64,000 nt of DNA, taken from assembly GCA_022828595.1 (NCBI GenBank), contig JAKGHH010000008.1:29132378-29196377 (forward strand), written 5' to 3'. Origin of the DNA: Nelumbo lutea (lineage: Eukaryota; Streptophyta; Magnoliopsida; Proteales; Nelumbonaceae). Shown one piece after another: positions 1-11,479 of this stretch; the stretch's first letter is position 1; every line of letters starts with the position of its first letter. The notes beneath the pieces are model-generated. The model saw only the letters and a list, made by a program, of their open reading frames with translations, searched no databases and had not been told where the DNA came from. The translations under genes were made by a program, and so were the position numbers.

Positions 1-1062
1 GAATCTTGTTTCATCGATTCCTTTAGGTTGAACCATGTTAAAACATTGGTCAAAGGCTGTCACGAACAATTGACCCAAAAAGATATCAACCTAATTGCTA
101 CTTGTACCATTATTTGTGACAATTACGGATCACCGAAATCATGGATAGCAGTAGGAAAATCAACATTAATTCAGTTTGTCAAACTAATTAACATCAACGT
201 CCAATAAAAATATGCACAAGAATCAATGAATACTTGAATTAGAAAGCAATAAAATAAAGTAACTATAGAACCTCACAATGACACAATCGAACCTCCCCCC
301 TTGAACCAGAAAAAGAAGCTTAGTTGCTCATGATCTGTGCAAACTCCATGTTTTTCTTCTCTATAGCCGAACTGCCTTCTTGAACTTCTTGGTCTTCTTG
401 ATGATCGTTTGGATCTAAGAGTGAGTGATGCTAGAGCTGGTTCACCCCCCTCTTTATATAGCCAAAGGAGATGGTTGTTTTCCAACTCCTTCTTGGAGAT
501 CATCTTATCTTTAGGGAGTTTTGATCTTCTTTGAACGAATCCTATCTTATCTCTTATCTAATGATCTAATCTCAATCTTCTTTTCTCTCTAGGATTACAT
601 TCAAGACTTTAGATCTAATAAGACTCTATCCTTGGAGATTACATTCAAAATTCGGATTCTTAACTCTTGAATTCGAGTTGGGCTGCTTCAAGGTACTTCT
701 GAGAGTTGGGATTAAGTTGTGAAATGGGTATGGCTGCGAACTTGCTCCAATTTCGGGTTCATTTTCGTACTCGATTCAGGCCGAATCTGTCGAAACCCAA
801 AACATAAAAGTTCTGGGCCTTCCTTTCCTCTTTTCAATGCTTCTTGAATTGATCAATTTGGAGACCGGAATTGAGAGTTAGGCCCAGATTACTAACTATT
901 GCCAAAACTGTGCAAAATCACCCGATTTGCCCTGTTTTTTTCCAATTGCCTTCTTTATTGCCCTGAATCGAAATACAAGAGTAATGAGTCCATTTAAATG
1001 CTAAATAAATATAAAAGAATGGATATTAGAGGATAAAAATAGGATTCTTTTTTGTTTCATCA
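1..1062 (-). repeat. 3' LTR of the Athila-like element, truncated by the window edge
   Basis: It matches 4,957-5,998 closely with small indels and ends at the same CATCA terminus. The element reads leftward, so this is its downstream LTR. About 480 bases of it lie beyond position 1. Confidence 0.9.
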
Positions 1063-1075
1063 AATCCCCCCACAC
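1063..1075 (-). other. Polypurine tract of the Athila-like element
   Basis: The plus strand reads AATCCCCCCACAC directly beside the LTR end, giving a purine run (GTGTGGGGGGATT) on the element strand. This is where plus-strand DNA synthesis is normally primed. Confidence 0.75.
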
Positions 1076-1501
1076 TTAAACTTTGCCCGTCCTCGGGCAA
1101 GGCAAAAACTCAAGTAACACAAGAGAGACTAACTATTGATTTTCAATCTTTCTTTTTCTCTACATGCAGCCTGATTCATTTCATGCTTTAGTTCAGACTT
1201 GGTAACCTTTACCTTTTCATCTCTTTCTCCCTTTTTTCTTGTCCAAGAGTGACCGCAAATCACCATTCCTCATGGTCCCAAGTTAAATCGATAGTCAAGG
1301 AGACAAGCTTTCCAGGGCTGAAACTCCTTGGACTGCACGGGTGCTTATTGCTTTTAACAAACCAATTCAGCCAGATGCAATTACTTTTCTTTGAATCAAA
1401 ACAAGGTGTGTTTATTGCCATAAGCTTGCTATGTATCACATCTCCACCACTTAGTGTGAATTCCTAGGATCTGAAGGTGAGAATGGGGTTGGGGTTCTAG
1501 G

Positions 1502-1680
1502 GTGAGTGCATTTTATGCTCCATCTCACCCTTGCCTTCTTTTCAAGATGTGAGTGCATTTTATGCTCCATTTCACACTTGCTTTCATTTTTAGATGTGAG
1601 TGCATTTTATGCTCCATTTCACACTTGTTTTTGTTTCTACATGTGAGTGCATTTTATGCTCCATCTTACATTAGTCATGA
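1502..1680. repeat. 47-bp tandem repeat, about 3.8 copies, in the element's 3' non-coding region
   Basis: Each unit starts with GTGAGTGCATTTTATGCTCC. Starts fall at 1,502, 1,549, 1,596 and 1,643, an exact 47-base period with diverged second halves. The fourth unit is incomplete. It lies between the protease and the 3' LTR. Confidence 0.9.
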
Positions 1681-2252
1681 CTTTATTTTCAAACTCCTTT
1701 TTTTTTTACAAGAATCACAGGGTTTCACTGCCTGATCCATGAATTCATTGATCGTGGTCTCTATATGCCTAACACAACAAGTTCTAGAATAATCAACCCA
1801 TGTTTGATAGATAATTATGTGAAAATCAATCAAACCCTTATGCATCTTGCCTATTGATCGATTAAAATCATGAGGTACCGTATGCAGCCAAGAAAGATTC
1901 AGTTAGTCATGCTTGCATCCTATCTTATCTATTCAGCCTAAGCACATGATTCCTAATAAGTTGAAATCGTTCAAGGATAAGTTTCCGGGAGCAGAAATTT
2001 CAAGAAGGTAAGGTATCCCAAATTTCCATCAGATTTCCCTGATCCCCCTACACTTAAGTTATACATTGTCCCCAGTGTATGTGATTATGTATAAAGTAGA
2101 AGGATTTGGGGGTACTTCCCTGTTTGTCTTGTTGGGTTCCTACTAAACACGAAAAATGAAAACCAAACAAAACAACGAAATTAACTAAACACAATGTGTT
2201 GCCTCCCACAAGCGCAATTGTTTAATGTCGTTATGCTTGATGTCCTCCTTTG

Positions 2253-3304
2253 CTACTTTAACTCTCGTGATTGCAGCTTTTGGTGTGCTCCCCTTCCATC
2301 CATCATGGGTGGGTTCAAATATGGAATAGGGGCCTTGGTATCCAATTGTGCACTCGATTCTAACTCCTCATTCATATCTTTTTCAAAAATTTCTTGCACT
2401 GTTGGATCAAAAGTGTCAACCAAATAGATTGAATGGTCTTCAATTGAGTACTTCATAGCTTCAAAAATATTAAATTCAACAGTCTCCCCGTCACATTCGA
2501 CAGAGAGAGTACCCTCATCCACATCTATTTTGGTCTTGGCCGTTTTCATGAATGGTCTGCCTAATAGAAGTGGGGCTGAACCTTCGATCGTGTTCTCCTC
2601 CATCTTCAGAATGTAAAAATCAGCTGGAAAATTTAAACTATTAACCTGCACCAATACATTCTCAACAATTCCTTATGGGTAGGCGTTAGAACGATCAACT
2701 AATTGGATAACAACTTTAGTTTCCCTTAAAGGACCTAATCTCAAAGCATAAGAAATCGAGTATGACATGACATTGATAGATGCACCTAAGTCTAGCATGG
2801 CATGCTCAATTCGCTTATTGTGAATCACACAAGGTAGGGTGAACATACCTGGATCAGTATGTTTTTTTGGTAAGGTCCTCTTAATCACGACTGAAACGTT
2901 CTCTCTAACTCTTGAGTCTGGTACCTCCTCTTCTTCCTGTCCTTTATCCACCTTCCTTGGTGAGGTAGGTTCTAGTTGCAGTTCCTTCCTGCTTCTTAGC
3001 ACCACTACACTTACATTCTCCTTGGGGTTGACTACCGTTTGTGATGGTAGTTTCTCGGAGCTCTGCGCCTCCAACTTGCTAACGGCAGTGGCAAGTTGGC
3101 TAATTTGGTTCCCCAAATTCTGAATGCTGGCTCTTGTTTCCTGTTGAAATTGCTGAGTATTAGTAGCTAGAGCCTTAACTATATCTTCTAATGACGTACC
3201 TGAATTCGGAGGTTGGCCTTGCGCTGTGATGGGTGCTGAAAACTGGGGTTGTTGACTGAAAAAATGGGGTTGATATTGCTGTTGTCCTCCTTGGTTCCCG
3301 TAGC
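2253..3304 (-). pseudogene. Linker and aspartic protease of the Athila-like element, broken
   Basis: This continues the Gag polyprotein after a frame break near 3,325. The first part is a proline- and glutamine-rich linker ending in a helical stretch (about 3,116 leftward). The protease follows with the active-site core DLGASINV at about 2,780 and the second-half motif LLLGRPFM near 2,560. An in-frame TAA at about 2,670-2,672 splits the protease between these motifs. The pieces on either side are in the same frame, so this is a point lesion. After 2,253 no coding signal follows toward the 3' LTR, so the polyprotein probably never included a polymerase here. Retroviral-type proteases act as dimers that cut Gag; this one would be truncated. 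Confidence 0.8.
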
Positions 3305-4402
3305 TCAGGTTTGGATGATCTCTCCACCTGGATTGTAATAATTGGAGTAGGGATCATACTTTCGTTGGGGCTGGCTTGGGAATCCTCTTACGGCACTTGC
3401 TTGCTGCATCGATCTATCCTGTAATGATGGACACATGTCCGTAGGGTGGCCAAGAATCGAACAGATACCACACACCTTGGTAGTTTGTAATTGTCCTGCA
3501 GCGAGTTGTCTTACCAAAGCAATCAAGTCAGAAATCTGATTTTCTAAATTTACATGGCTTACCTTATTAACCCGTCTAATGGTACTGTCTGTCCTTGCAC
3601 CGAACTGCTGTGAATTTTTGGCCATGTTGGAGATTAACTCCCTGGCCGCTTCGGGTGTCTTGTTTACCAAGGCTCTTCCACTGGCTGCATCGACCATACT
3701 TCCATCCATGGGCTGTAGCCCTTCATAGAAGTATTGGATTAATAGTTGTTCAGGTATTTGGTGGTGTGGACAGCTAGCAACAAGTTGTTTAAATCTCTCC
3801 CAATATTCGTATAGTGTCTCACCACCAAATTTCCAAACTCCACATATTTCTTTTCTTATATTTGTAGGCCGGGATGCAGGAAAATATTTGTCTAAGAATA
3901 TCCTATTCATCACATCCCATGTGCATACTGAACCGGGAGGAAAAATATACAACCAATCCTTTGCTTTATCTCTTAAAGTAAATGGAAAAGCTATGAGTTT
4001 TACCTGGTCCTCGGTCATACCTTGGGGCTTCATGCTTGCATAGATGATATGCAATTCCTTTAGATGCTTATGAGGGTCCTCTCTTGGAAAACCATGAAAT
4101 ATAAGCAATAATTGTATCAAACCAGATTTCAATTCAAAAGCTACCTCAATAGTGGGGTACGTGATGCATAAGGGTTGTTGGTTCATAATCGGTGCAGCCA
4201 ACTCCCTTAATGTCCTGTCTCTGTCAGTCATTCTTTCTCCTTCTTCGAAGATGGGAAAATCACAAGTGGGCAATTCGCAATCTGAATTCACCTATTTTGG
4301 TGAACGATCCTTCCTTTGCTTAGCCTCCTTCCTTAAACGACGGGTGGTCCTCTCAACTTCGGAGTTGTACTCGAGTTCACCTCGTTGAGAAGCATAAGTC
4401 AT
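3305..4402 (-). pseudogene. Gag of the Athila-like element, interrupted
   Basis: The likely start is the ATG at 4,400-4,402. The frame meets a TAG at 4,292-4,294 that looks like a CAG codon changed to TAG, then stays open to 3,305. Gag forms the virus-like particle that packages the element RNA. Visible parts are the retrotransposon Gag fold (residues such as KDWLYIFPPGSVCTWDVMNR and YEYWERFKQLVASCPHHQ) and a CCHC zinc knuckle CGICSILGHPTDMC near 3,460. Just downstream, one base is missing at about 3,325: the next frame continues the same protein style into the protease. Thus two lesions, one stop and one frameshift, lie in Gag. Confidence 0.85.
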
Positions 4403-4451
4403 AAAACAAAAAGGTTAACAAAAAGAAGGTAATAGCTAAGAAATTAATGTT

Positions 4452-4471
4452 GCTCCCCAGCAACGACGCCA
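4452..4471 (-). other. Primer binding site, tRNA-Asp type
   Basis: On the minus strand this reads TGGCGTCGTTGCTGGGGAGC, close to the complement of the 3' end of plant tRNA-Asp with a few changes. It begins six bases inside the 5' LTR edge at 4,478, the normal position for priming minus-strand DNA. Confidence 0.8.
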
Positions 4472-4477
4472 AAATTT

Positions 4478-5998
4478 TGACGGGTTGTCGAAGCCCTCAA
4501 AATTATTACTAGTCCCACAATAAAATATTTGCAATAAAAGTGGTTCTAGGTTGAATCCCACAGGGAGCAAATCAATAATCTCTTAGCCGAATGGGCAATG
4601 TAATTGAGTGAGAGAATTTAAATACTGAAATTAAAATAAAAGAATATAAATAGCAACTTAAACAAGAGAAAATCAGTCTTACCGAATTCTGGTTCAAGGG
4701 TTCGGGTTGAATCGATTGGCCATCGATCCTAGGTACATTTCAACATTCTTGCACTTCAAGCATTTAACCTTAGATTTATTAGGATATCCATAATAAACCT
4801 TGTGTTTTCCTAATTCAGTTGACCAAACCCAGCATTCGATCAACACTTATCACCACTCAACTGGGTACGATAGCGTCCATGTTAAACAGTGATAGCATTA
4901 AGAATTGTGAAACCAGTTAAACCAAAATAACAATAATTGAGATAAATGCAATTACTGAATCTTGTTTCATCGATTCCTTTAGGTTGAACCATGTTAAAAC
5001 ATTGGTCAAAGGCTGTCACGAACAATTGACCCAAAAAGATATCAACCTAATTGCTACTTGTACCATTATTTGTGACAATTACGGATCACCGAAATCATGG
5101 ATAGCAGTAGGAAAATCAACATTAATTCAGTTTGTCAAACTAATTAACATCAACGTCCAATAAAAATATGCACAAGAATCAATGAATACTTGAATTAGAA
5201 AGCAATAAAATAAAGTAACTATAGAACCTCACAATGACACAATCGAACCTCCCCCCTTGAACCAGAAAAAAGAAGCTTAGTTGCTCATGATATGCGCAAA
5301 CTCCATGCTTTTCTTCTCAATAGCCGAACTGCCTTCTTGAGCTTCTTGGTCTTCTTGATGTTCGCTTGGATCTGAGAGTGAGTGATGCTAGAGCTGGTTC
5401 ACCCCCTCTTTATATAGCCAAAGGAGATGGTTGTTTTCCAACTCCTTCTAGGAGATCATCTTATCTTTAGGGAGTTTTGATCTTCTTTGAACTAATCCTA
5501 TCATATCCCTTATCTAATGATCTAATCTTAATCTTCTTAACTCACTAGGATTACATTCAAGACTTTAGATCTGATAAGACTCTATCCTTGGAGATTACAT
5601 TCGAAATTCGGACTCTTAACTCTTGAATTCGAGTTGGGCTGCTTCAAGGTACTTCTACGAGTTGGGCTTAAGTTGTGAAATGGGCATGACTGCGAACTTG
5701 CTCCAATTTCGGGTTCATTTTTGTACTCGATTTGGGCCAAATCTGTCAAATGGGCCTTCGTTCATCTTTTCAATGCTTCTTGAATTGTCCAATTCGGAGT
5801 TCAGAATTGAGAGTTAGGCCTAGATTACTGACTGTCGCCGAAATTGTGCAAAATCACCCGATTTGCCTTGTTTTCTTCCAATTGCCTTCTTTATTGCCCT
5901 GAATCAAAATACAAGAGTAACGAGTCCATTTAAGTGCTAAATAAATATAAAAGAGTGAATATTAGAGGATAAAAATAGGGTTCTTTTTGGTCTCATCA
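4478..5998 (-). repeat. 5' LTR of the Athila-like element, 1,521 bp
   Basis: It starts TGACGGGTTGTCG and ends CATCA, so it has the TG...CA termini. It contains a TATA-like TTTATATAGCC stretch near 5,407 on the plus strand, and the same in the other LTR near 453. It differs from the 3' LTR by point changes and small indels, so the insertion is not very recent. Confidence 0.85.
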
Positions 5999-6180
5999 CC
6001 CCCCCCAAAAAAAAAGTTGGAAGTAGCCGTTGGGAGCCCAAATGGCTAGTTTATTGGATGGGCCAAGTGTGGCCTGCTATGGGCCTGCAGGTCGTGCCAT
6101 GAGATAGGCCTGACAAAACCTGCATGCCATCTTGTCGTATTGTGCCACGGGCTAGGTTAAAAACATTTCCCTAGATAGAG
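5999..6180. mobile_element. Possible hAT transposon end remnant
   Basis: The stretch GGGCCTGCAGGTCGTGCC and neighbouring GGC-rich text resembles the non-coding end of the hAT element at 38,780-38,900 (GGGCCTGCAGGCCGTGTC, after a similar ACTAGCCATT). No coding sequence remains. Weak, based on this similarity alone. Confidence 0.3.
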
Positions 6181-6299
6181 ACCAACCCATGGAATTCTTT
6201 TGGTACAAATTGGCAAGCCAATCAACTCTTTTGACTAACCATGCCAGTGCAGTTCCTATATATGTTAGAGACAGGGGAGTTATATGCACTTGTAATGTG

Positions 6300-6990
6300 G
6301 AGTGGTGGGCTATGTGGACCCGGTTACAAAGATGAGAGAGAGAGAGCAAGGTTGGGTGCCAGAGGTTGAAAGTTGTTAAGAGGGAATGAAATCTGTGGCT
6401 AGTAGCTAGACCAAGGTCTATGTCAAAGCTTCAAAGTTGTTTGGAGGGAATGAGGTCTTCTTGGGACATGAAACTTGTGTAAGAGAAGCATTACAAAAAT
6501 TTAAGTTAGAATCAAGGAAAGAAAGGGAGGGGGAGAGGGAAGAGAGAGATGAAGAGGATAATCTAGAAAGTAATATCTTTCTCGGAGAGGCGGATGGAGA
6601 GTTCAAGTTCAAAGGGATGTTTCCTGAGCGATAGGATATTAAGAAGGTTGATAGACTTTTATGTAGGTGCCTAAGTAAAGCTAGACTTAAAGCAAAGAGA
6701 GAAAAAGCTATAGGAGGCTGAGGAAGTGGTGAGAGAGGCCACTGTGGAGTTAGTTTTCTCAAATGGTTAGGGATTGGAGTTAGTTTTCTTAGAGTTTGTG
6801 TTGTTGGTGGGTTGAAGTTTTTAGGATTTCGAGGCATGAAATTCTCTTTTGCACGTTGGGTCTCTGTCTCTTTCTTGGCATTTTCTGTCTTTGAGCTAGA
6901 CTACATTTCTAGTTTGCCAATGTATCTTCTACCTCCTTTTTGTTTTACAATAAATTTTTATTTTATTTATCAAAAAAATATTTTTTTTTC
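6300..6990 (+). mobile_element. Possible LINE 3' end with A-rich tail
   Basis: The stretch ends in AATAAATTTTTATTTTATTT followed by ATCAAAAAAATA, a pattern common at plant L1 3' ends. Upstream text is purine-rich and holds no convincing reading frame. A short imperfect direct repeat (AGTTGTT-AGAGGGAATGA / AGTTGTT-GGAGGGAATGA) lies at 6,371 and 6,433. Weak call. Confidence 0.25.
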
Positions 6991-7089
6991 AATTCATCAG
7001 AGGAAATTTTCATTTGCACCAGAGTAAATGTATGGGATTGCAAATAGGTTGAGTGTAAGTTCTAGTTTACTTTTTCTTATGATTTAATT

Positions 7090-7990
7090 GTCAGTTGTTT
7101 GTGAGACATAAAATAGGTTAGGTAGTTGTGGACATGCAAATTTTTTAATCCAAATTAGTGGGCTGAATTTACATGATAGACTTTACAAGTTAATATGGGC
7201 CTCCATGGGCCCAAGGCCCAAGGTCCAAATCTACATAAATATGACTTAGTGACCCAAGGATCCAACTGTATTAAGTCCAATATGGCCCATGTCCTATTAT
7301 AATAGGGTGGTCTCATTGGCAGGTCCATTAACTCCTACATAACGATGCATGTATGGAAGTTAGCTCTAATCCATCACCGCACTCACATGGGATTGGTTAG
7401 CTAAGTGGGTAAAGGTGGCAGCTTTAATCCTTGGCTATAAATAGCCTGCCTGGGAGGAAAGAGGGCTTTCTCCTCTTTTTTACAATCACACTACAAGAAG
7501 CTCTCAGACACCAGTGCTGAATCTTGCAAGTAACCAAAAGCTCCTACAAATTACAACAACTACAAGATCAAGAGAGAAGAAAGAAGGAAAAAGCTTTTTC
7601 ATTCTCTACAATACACTTACATTCAAGATCTCCCAAGAAGATCAAGATGTCACAAAAAGGCCCTTCTTAGAGAAGCATAATTCACAACCAATCAAGCACG
7701 AAGCCTGGAGTGAAGAAATCTACATCAAATCTCCCAAAGCAACAAAATCAAGGAAATCTACATCAACACTACAAGAAGTACGAGAAACACACCAACAACT
7801 CTCGTCTTCACCGTATTTGACTGTTAATTAGATATTGCTAAAGTCATCGAGCAAAAATCAAAGAGAGTTCAACTCCCTTGTATTTTTTATTACAAATTCA
7901 TTTTTGTAATTTGTCTTAATATTTTGTGTTAATTGAAATACATGAAATTTGTGTCAATAGTAATAAATTGATATGGTTCCCACCTTCTAT
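7090..7990 (+). other. Isolated TATA-bearing transcription-unit-like stretch, LTR-like, unassigned
   Basis: A good TATA box (TATAAATA, 7,436-7,443) is followed by an A-rich leader, a 105-codon frame (7,514-7,831) and a T/A-rich region at 7,880-7,950 suggestive of polyadenylation. The arrangement resembles the U3-R-U5 of a solo LTR or the leader of an integrated plant pararetrovirus, but I found neither a second copy nor any polymerase beside it. The frame's lysine/serine-rich product has no motif I recognise. Confidence 0.3.
7436..7443 (+). promoter_or_regulatory. TATA box
   Basis: TATAAATA in the context GGCTATAAATAGCC, about 70 bases before the first reading frame. It is a textbook plant TATA element; what it serves is unclear. 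Confidence 0.45.
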
Positions 7991-8884
7991 AAAAAAATAG
8001 GGTAAGATCAAAGAGGATTCTTTATTTAGGTTGCATTTGGTTGCAAGGCAAACACAAATATATAACTACATATATATTTTCCCTTTTTCTGGTTCATGAG
8101 TAAAAACACAATTCACATTTTAAACTATTTTTGCATTCACCTTGTTTGTTTGAAATCTGTGCAAAATGTAGGCCCATTCTTAAATGCTCTAACTATCTTA
8201 TGCACTAATGCCTTAACTTTGCTCAAAAAGTTAATTATCAAAGAACACAAAATTGTATCCAAAAAATAGGTACAATAATGCTCTTTTATCATAGTGCAAA
8301 AGCGTTAGAAAATACATTTTTGATATGATATACATTACTTTTTTATATATCAAACAAACACTCTCAAACATGAACTGGGGTACATAAATACCCTGATTCA
8401 ACATTTGTATCACAAACAAATAAAGCCTTATGAGTGAAGTAGGAAGCAAGGTGGTTTGGTTCCCCCTTTATATGAGAAAGAATTGAGACAAAGGGAAAGT
8501 AATACCAATTTTGCATCAGTTTTTGGATGCAAATTTTGTATTTTTAGTGAACAAAAATAAACAAAAAGTACTCTAGGATTTGCTACCCACAAATTGTTTC
8601 CATATCCATAGCCACGGAATACCATCACTGTCTATTGGGAATAACTCGTGGGTAATACATCCGAGCCCAAACTACAGATTTTGTGTCAAATAGGAGTGCA
8701 AGCCATAATTCCACATAAATGCAAAACTGAAATGGGGGTGCAAAATTTGTATTCATTCATATTTTCTTTCTTATTTTTTTTTGTTAATGCTACTACTTTG
8801 TTTGTTCAGTTTTCTTTAAAACATTTAGCTCTCCAAATTATCATCGTGTAAGTAAAATAAGTATCCAATGTAAATTGATTGTTT
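7991..8884. other. No gene recognised
   Basis: AT-rich sequence with only short frames that lack any family signature on either strand. Confidence 0.5.
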
Positions 8885-9559
8885 ATTATAATTTTTTTAT
8901 TATTTTTATAAAATTATTTTATTTTATTTTTGTCATAAATAAAAATGATTTTTATTTAATATAATGAATATATAACATTAGAAATATTCAAATATGTTTC
9001 AAAAATATTTTGTACTTTTTTCATTTTTTGTGTTCTATCTTTTTCTATATATTTATTATTCAATTATTACACCATTTCTTTAAAAAGTTGGATCATTAAC
9101 CCACCATCTAGACAAGAAAATAGCTTTGCTTTTGGATCTGTATTAAACTATATATTCCATCTACATTACATAAATAATTTTACTTATCACACTAAATTTT
9201 TTATTGAAATAATTAATATATAATCTTTATATATTGTTCTGATTACTTGTATTTTTTATTTTTTAAAGATGTAATTTTTAAATATCATATCATCGTTAAT
9301 CCATTTTACCCAAAGCACTAATCCACTACTTAAAAAAGAAAATAGTTTGATTTTAAATTTTGTATTACATTTCCATTATAGTTTGATTTATTGTTTAATT
9401 TATGTAACTCCATAACACTCTCTAATTAATTACAGTTTTCACTGATCAATATTTGTTATAAAACTTCATAATCAGATTGTACCAAAAAAGAAACTCTAGA
9501 TTAGGTATTCAAAGAGAATAGGCTATGGGCATGGGGACCATAGAAGCCATTAAAATGAT

Positions 9560-10509
9560 ACCATTTTTTTTGTACTTAATCACCCTTCATTGCCCAACTT
9601 TCAAATCGTAAATGTAGAAGTCTTCATCATTCCTCATGGTGGTGATAAAATGAAAAAACTCCATTGTACCTCCCAAAGCATGTTGATACTGAATTCTTTA
9701 ACCCAATCTCCTACATAAAAATCCTTTAGACCCACACATCTATATGCCCATATGGATCTCGATAAAGAAATGGAAAAAACTCTTATTTCTTTATTAGCTA
9801 TACCTATGTGTACAAACGTCGACGAGGGAGTTTCACCACATAAGTTTTTTATATATATTTGATCCATAAAAAGTTCAAATTAACATTCCAATGTATTCCC
9901 CTCACTATAGCTCTTTCTCCTTTAAAGAATTTATCGATACGGTTATCTATGATTGAGTCAAATAGTCGCCATGAACCACCACCACCACAAGTGAATATCC
10001 CACACAAGAAAATAAACTACTGTAATCTTGAATCTAGTGTACCACCTTATACTCTTGTGTACAAGGAACATACACGAAGTTGAACTAGCGGCTGGTGAGT
10101 GTAGTACTACAACGATGAATGCTTATCCAATTACTTGTAACAAGATTAATTACATAAAGATTGTGAAGATTCAGTGCACTTATAACAGAAGCAAACCATT
10201 AGAGCAGCTTCTAAGGTTGGGCATCTTATATGAACTCAAAGATCTAAATTTGATGAGTTGGACTATTACCTTGCATGATCTAATCTCCATAAAACACATT
10301 GCAATCCAACCGAGATAGAAACATGTTGGCCCGGGAGTAATCAAACCCTAATCGGCATTGGAATAATGAGTCATAAGAAAATGAGGGTTGGAGATCAATT
10401 TAGTCCACTTCCTGGAGATATGTCTGAAGTTGTTATGAAGAAAATTTGTTGGAGCTCTAGTCAATAACTCTTCATAGATGATGTCATCGCTCAAATATGG
10501 GATGTCCAT
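9560..10509 (-). pseudogene. F-box protein with F-box-associated domain, copy 1, decayed
   Basis: F-box proteins are substrate receptors of SCF ubiquitin ligases. The start is the ATG at 10,507-10,509, followed at once by an F-box: SDDIIYEELLTRAPTNF, then RHISRKWTKLISNPHF about residues 7-45. A TAG (CAG changed to TAG) follows at about residue 50. The frame then continues to a SCSNGLLLL motif, the usual SCNGLLCL of this family. After more stops and shifts the F-box-associated domain appears at 9,860-9,640 with VGLKDFYVGDWVKEFSINML. Full-length relatives have about 350-400 residues, which the 950 bases here would nearly fit. Copy 2 repeats all these blocks. The reading is pseudogenic; sequencing errors cannot explain every break. 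Confidence 0.7.
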
Positions 10510-11479
10510 ATTCAGATTTTATTATATTAATTCCTACAAATCCCCATGTTCGTTTGGCTTGAAAAAAGAAATTGATGAATTGAACTGACAACAAACAAGT
10601 GTTGAAGAACAAATTTTTTTTTAACAATAATAGAAAGGAAAAAGACAACAGATGCTAGTACTCAATGGACAGATCACAGATGAGGCTAAGAAGAGTGAAG
10701 TTAGTGACCAGTTCAAAGACTAATTAAAGTAAACTACTTGGCATGCAAGAAAACGTGTAAAAAAGGCAATGAATTTGCTTTTCTGTTGGTAATATTCATG
10801 GGAAATTTAAGAAGGCTATGTGTGAAGAATAACTAAATGGATAGATGTGTCCTTATTTTGTAAGGAGTAATAACTAACTAATTTGGTCAAAAACTATGTA
10901 CCGAACTATGACGGTTGATTTTTTGAAAGATATATTAGGAAAAGACAACGATCCCAACTCACAAACGTTGCAACTAGCAATTGAACCATTGCAATTAGTA
11001 GGGTAAGGTACAACAAATTGCGAATTTTCTTAAACTTCAAAAGGAAACCTAATCCCAACCCAAGAAGGGAGTTCAGGATTTGTAAAGTTTAGTGATACAT
11101 GTTTATTCTCATATTTACTCAATCTAGTAAATGTGCACATAGCTGTGGAATTTTTAAATTACAAATATTATTATTTTTATTATTAATATAAATTTTTTTA
11201 TTTTAATTTTGTTATAAATAAAAATGATTTTTATTTAATATAATGAATATATAACCTTAGAAATGTTCAAATATGTTTTAAAAAAATTGTACTTTTTCAT
11301 TTTTTGTGTTCTATATTTTTCTAAATAGTTATTATTCAATTATTACATCATGAGTTTTCTTTAAAAAGTTGGATCATTGGCCCACCATGTAGATAGGAAA
11401 ATAGCTTTACTTTTGGATCAGTATTAAATTATAGATTTTATCTACATTATATAAATAATTTTATATATCGTATTAAATT

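Larger units (their letters stand above)
1..5998 (-). mobile_element. Athila-like LTR retroelement with gag and protease only, left end cut by window
   Basis: The sequence from position 1 repeats from 4,957, so 1-1,062 and 4,478-5,998 are the two LTRs. The element reads on the minus strand: its primer binding site lies left of the right-hand LTR and its purine tract lies right of the left-hand LTR. The 3.4 kb interior encodes a retrotransposon Gag with a zinc knuckle and a retroviral-type aspartic protease. I see no reverse transcriptase, RNase H or integrase motifs in any frame, and 1,076-2,250 is non-coding. A tRNA-Asp-like primer site and a Gag of this style are typical of the Athila/Tat branch of Ty3/gypsy; the lineage call is inference. 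It is probably non-autonomous, and its coding frame is also broken. Target-site duplications cannot be checked because the left end lies outside the window. Confidence 0.85.

Noticed and set aside
2839..3123. Plus-strand 94-codon frame
   Set aside because: It is the shadow of the Gag-protease linker on the minus strand, and its composition mirrors that gene.
7090..7990. Integrated plant pararetrovirus
   Set aside because: No movement protein, coat protein or polymerase domain was seen anywhere near; a TATA box and leader alone do not support it.
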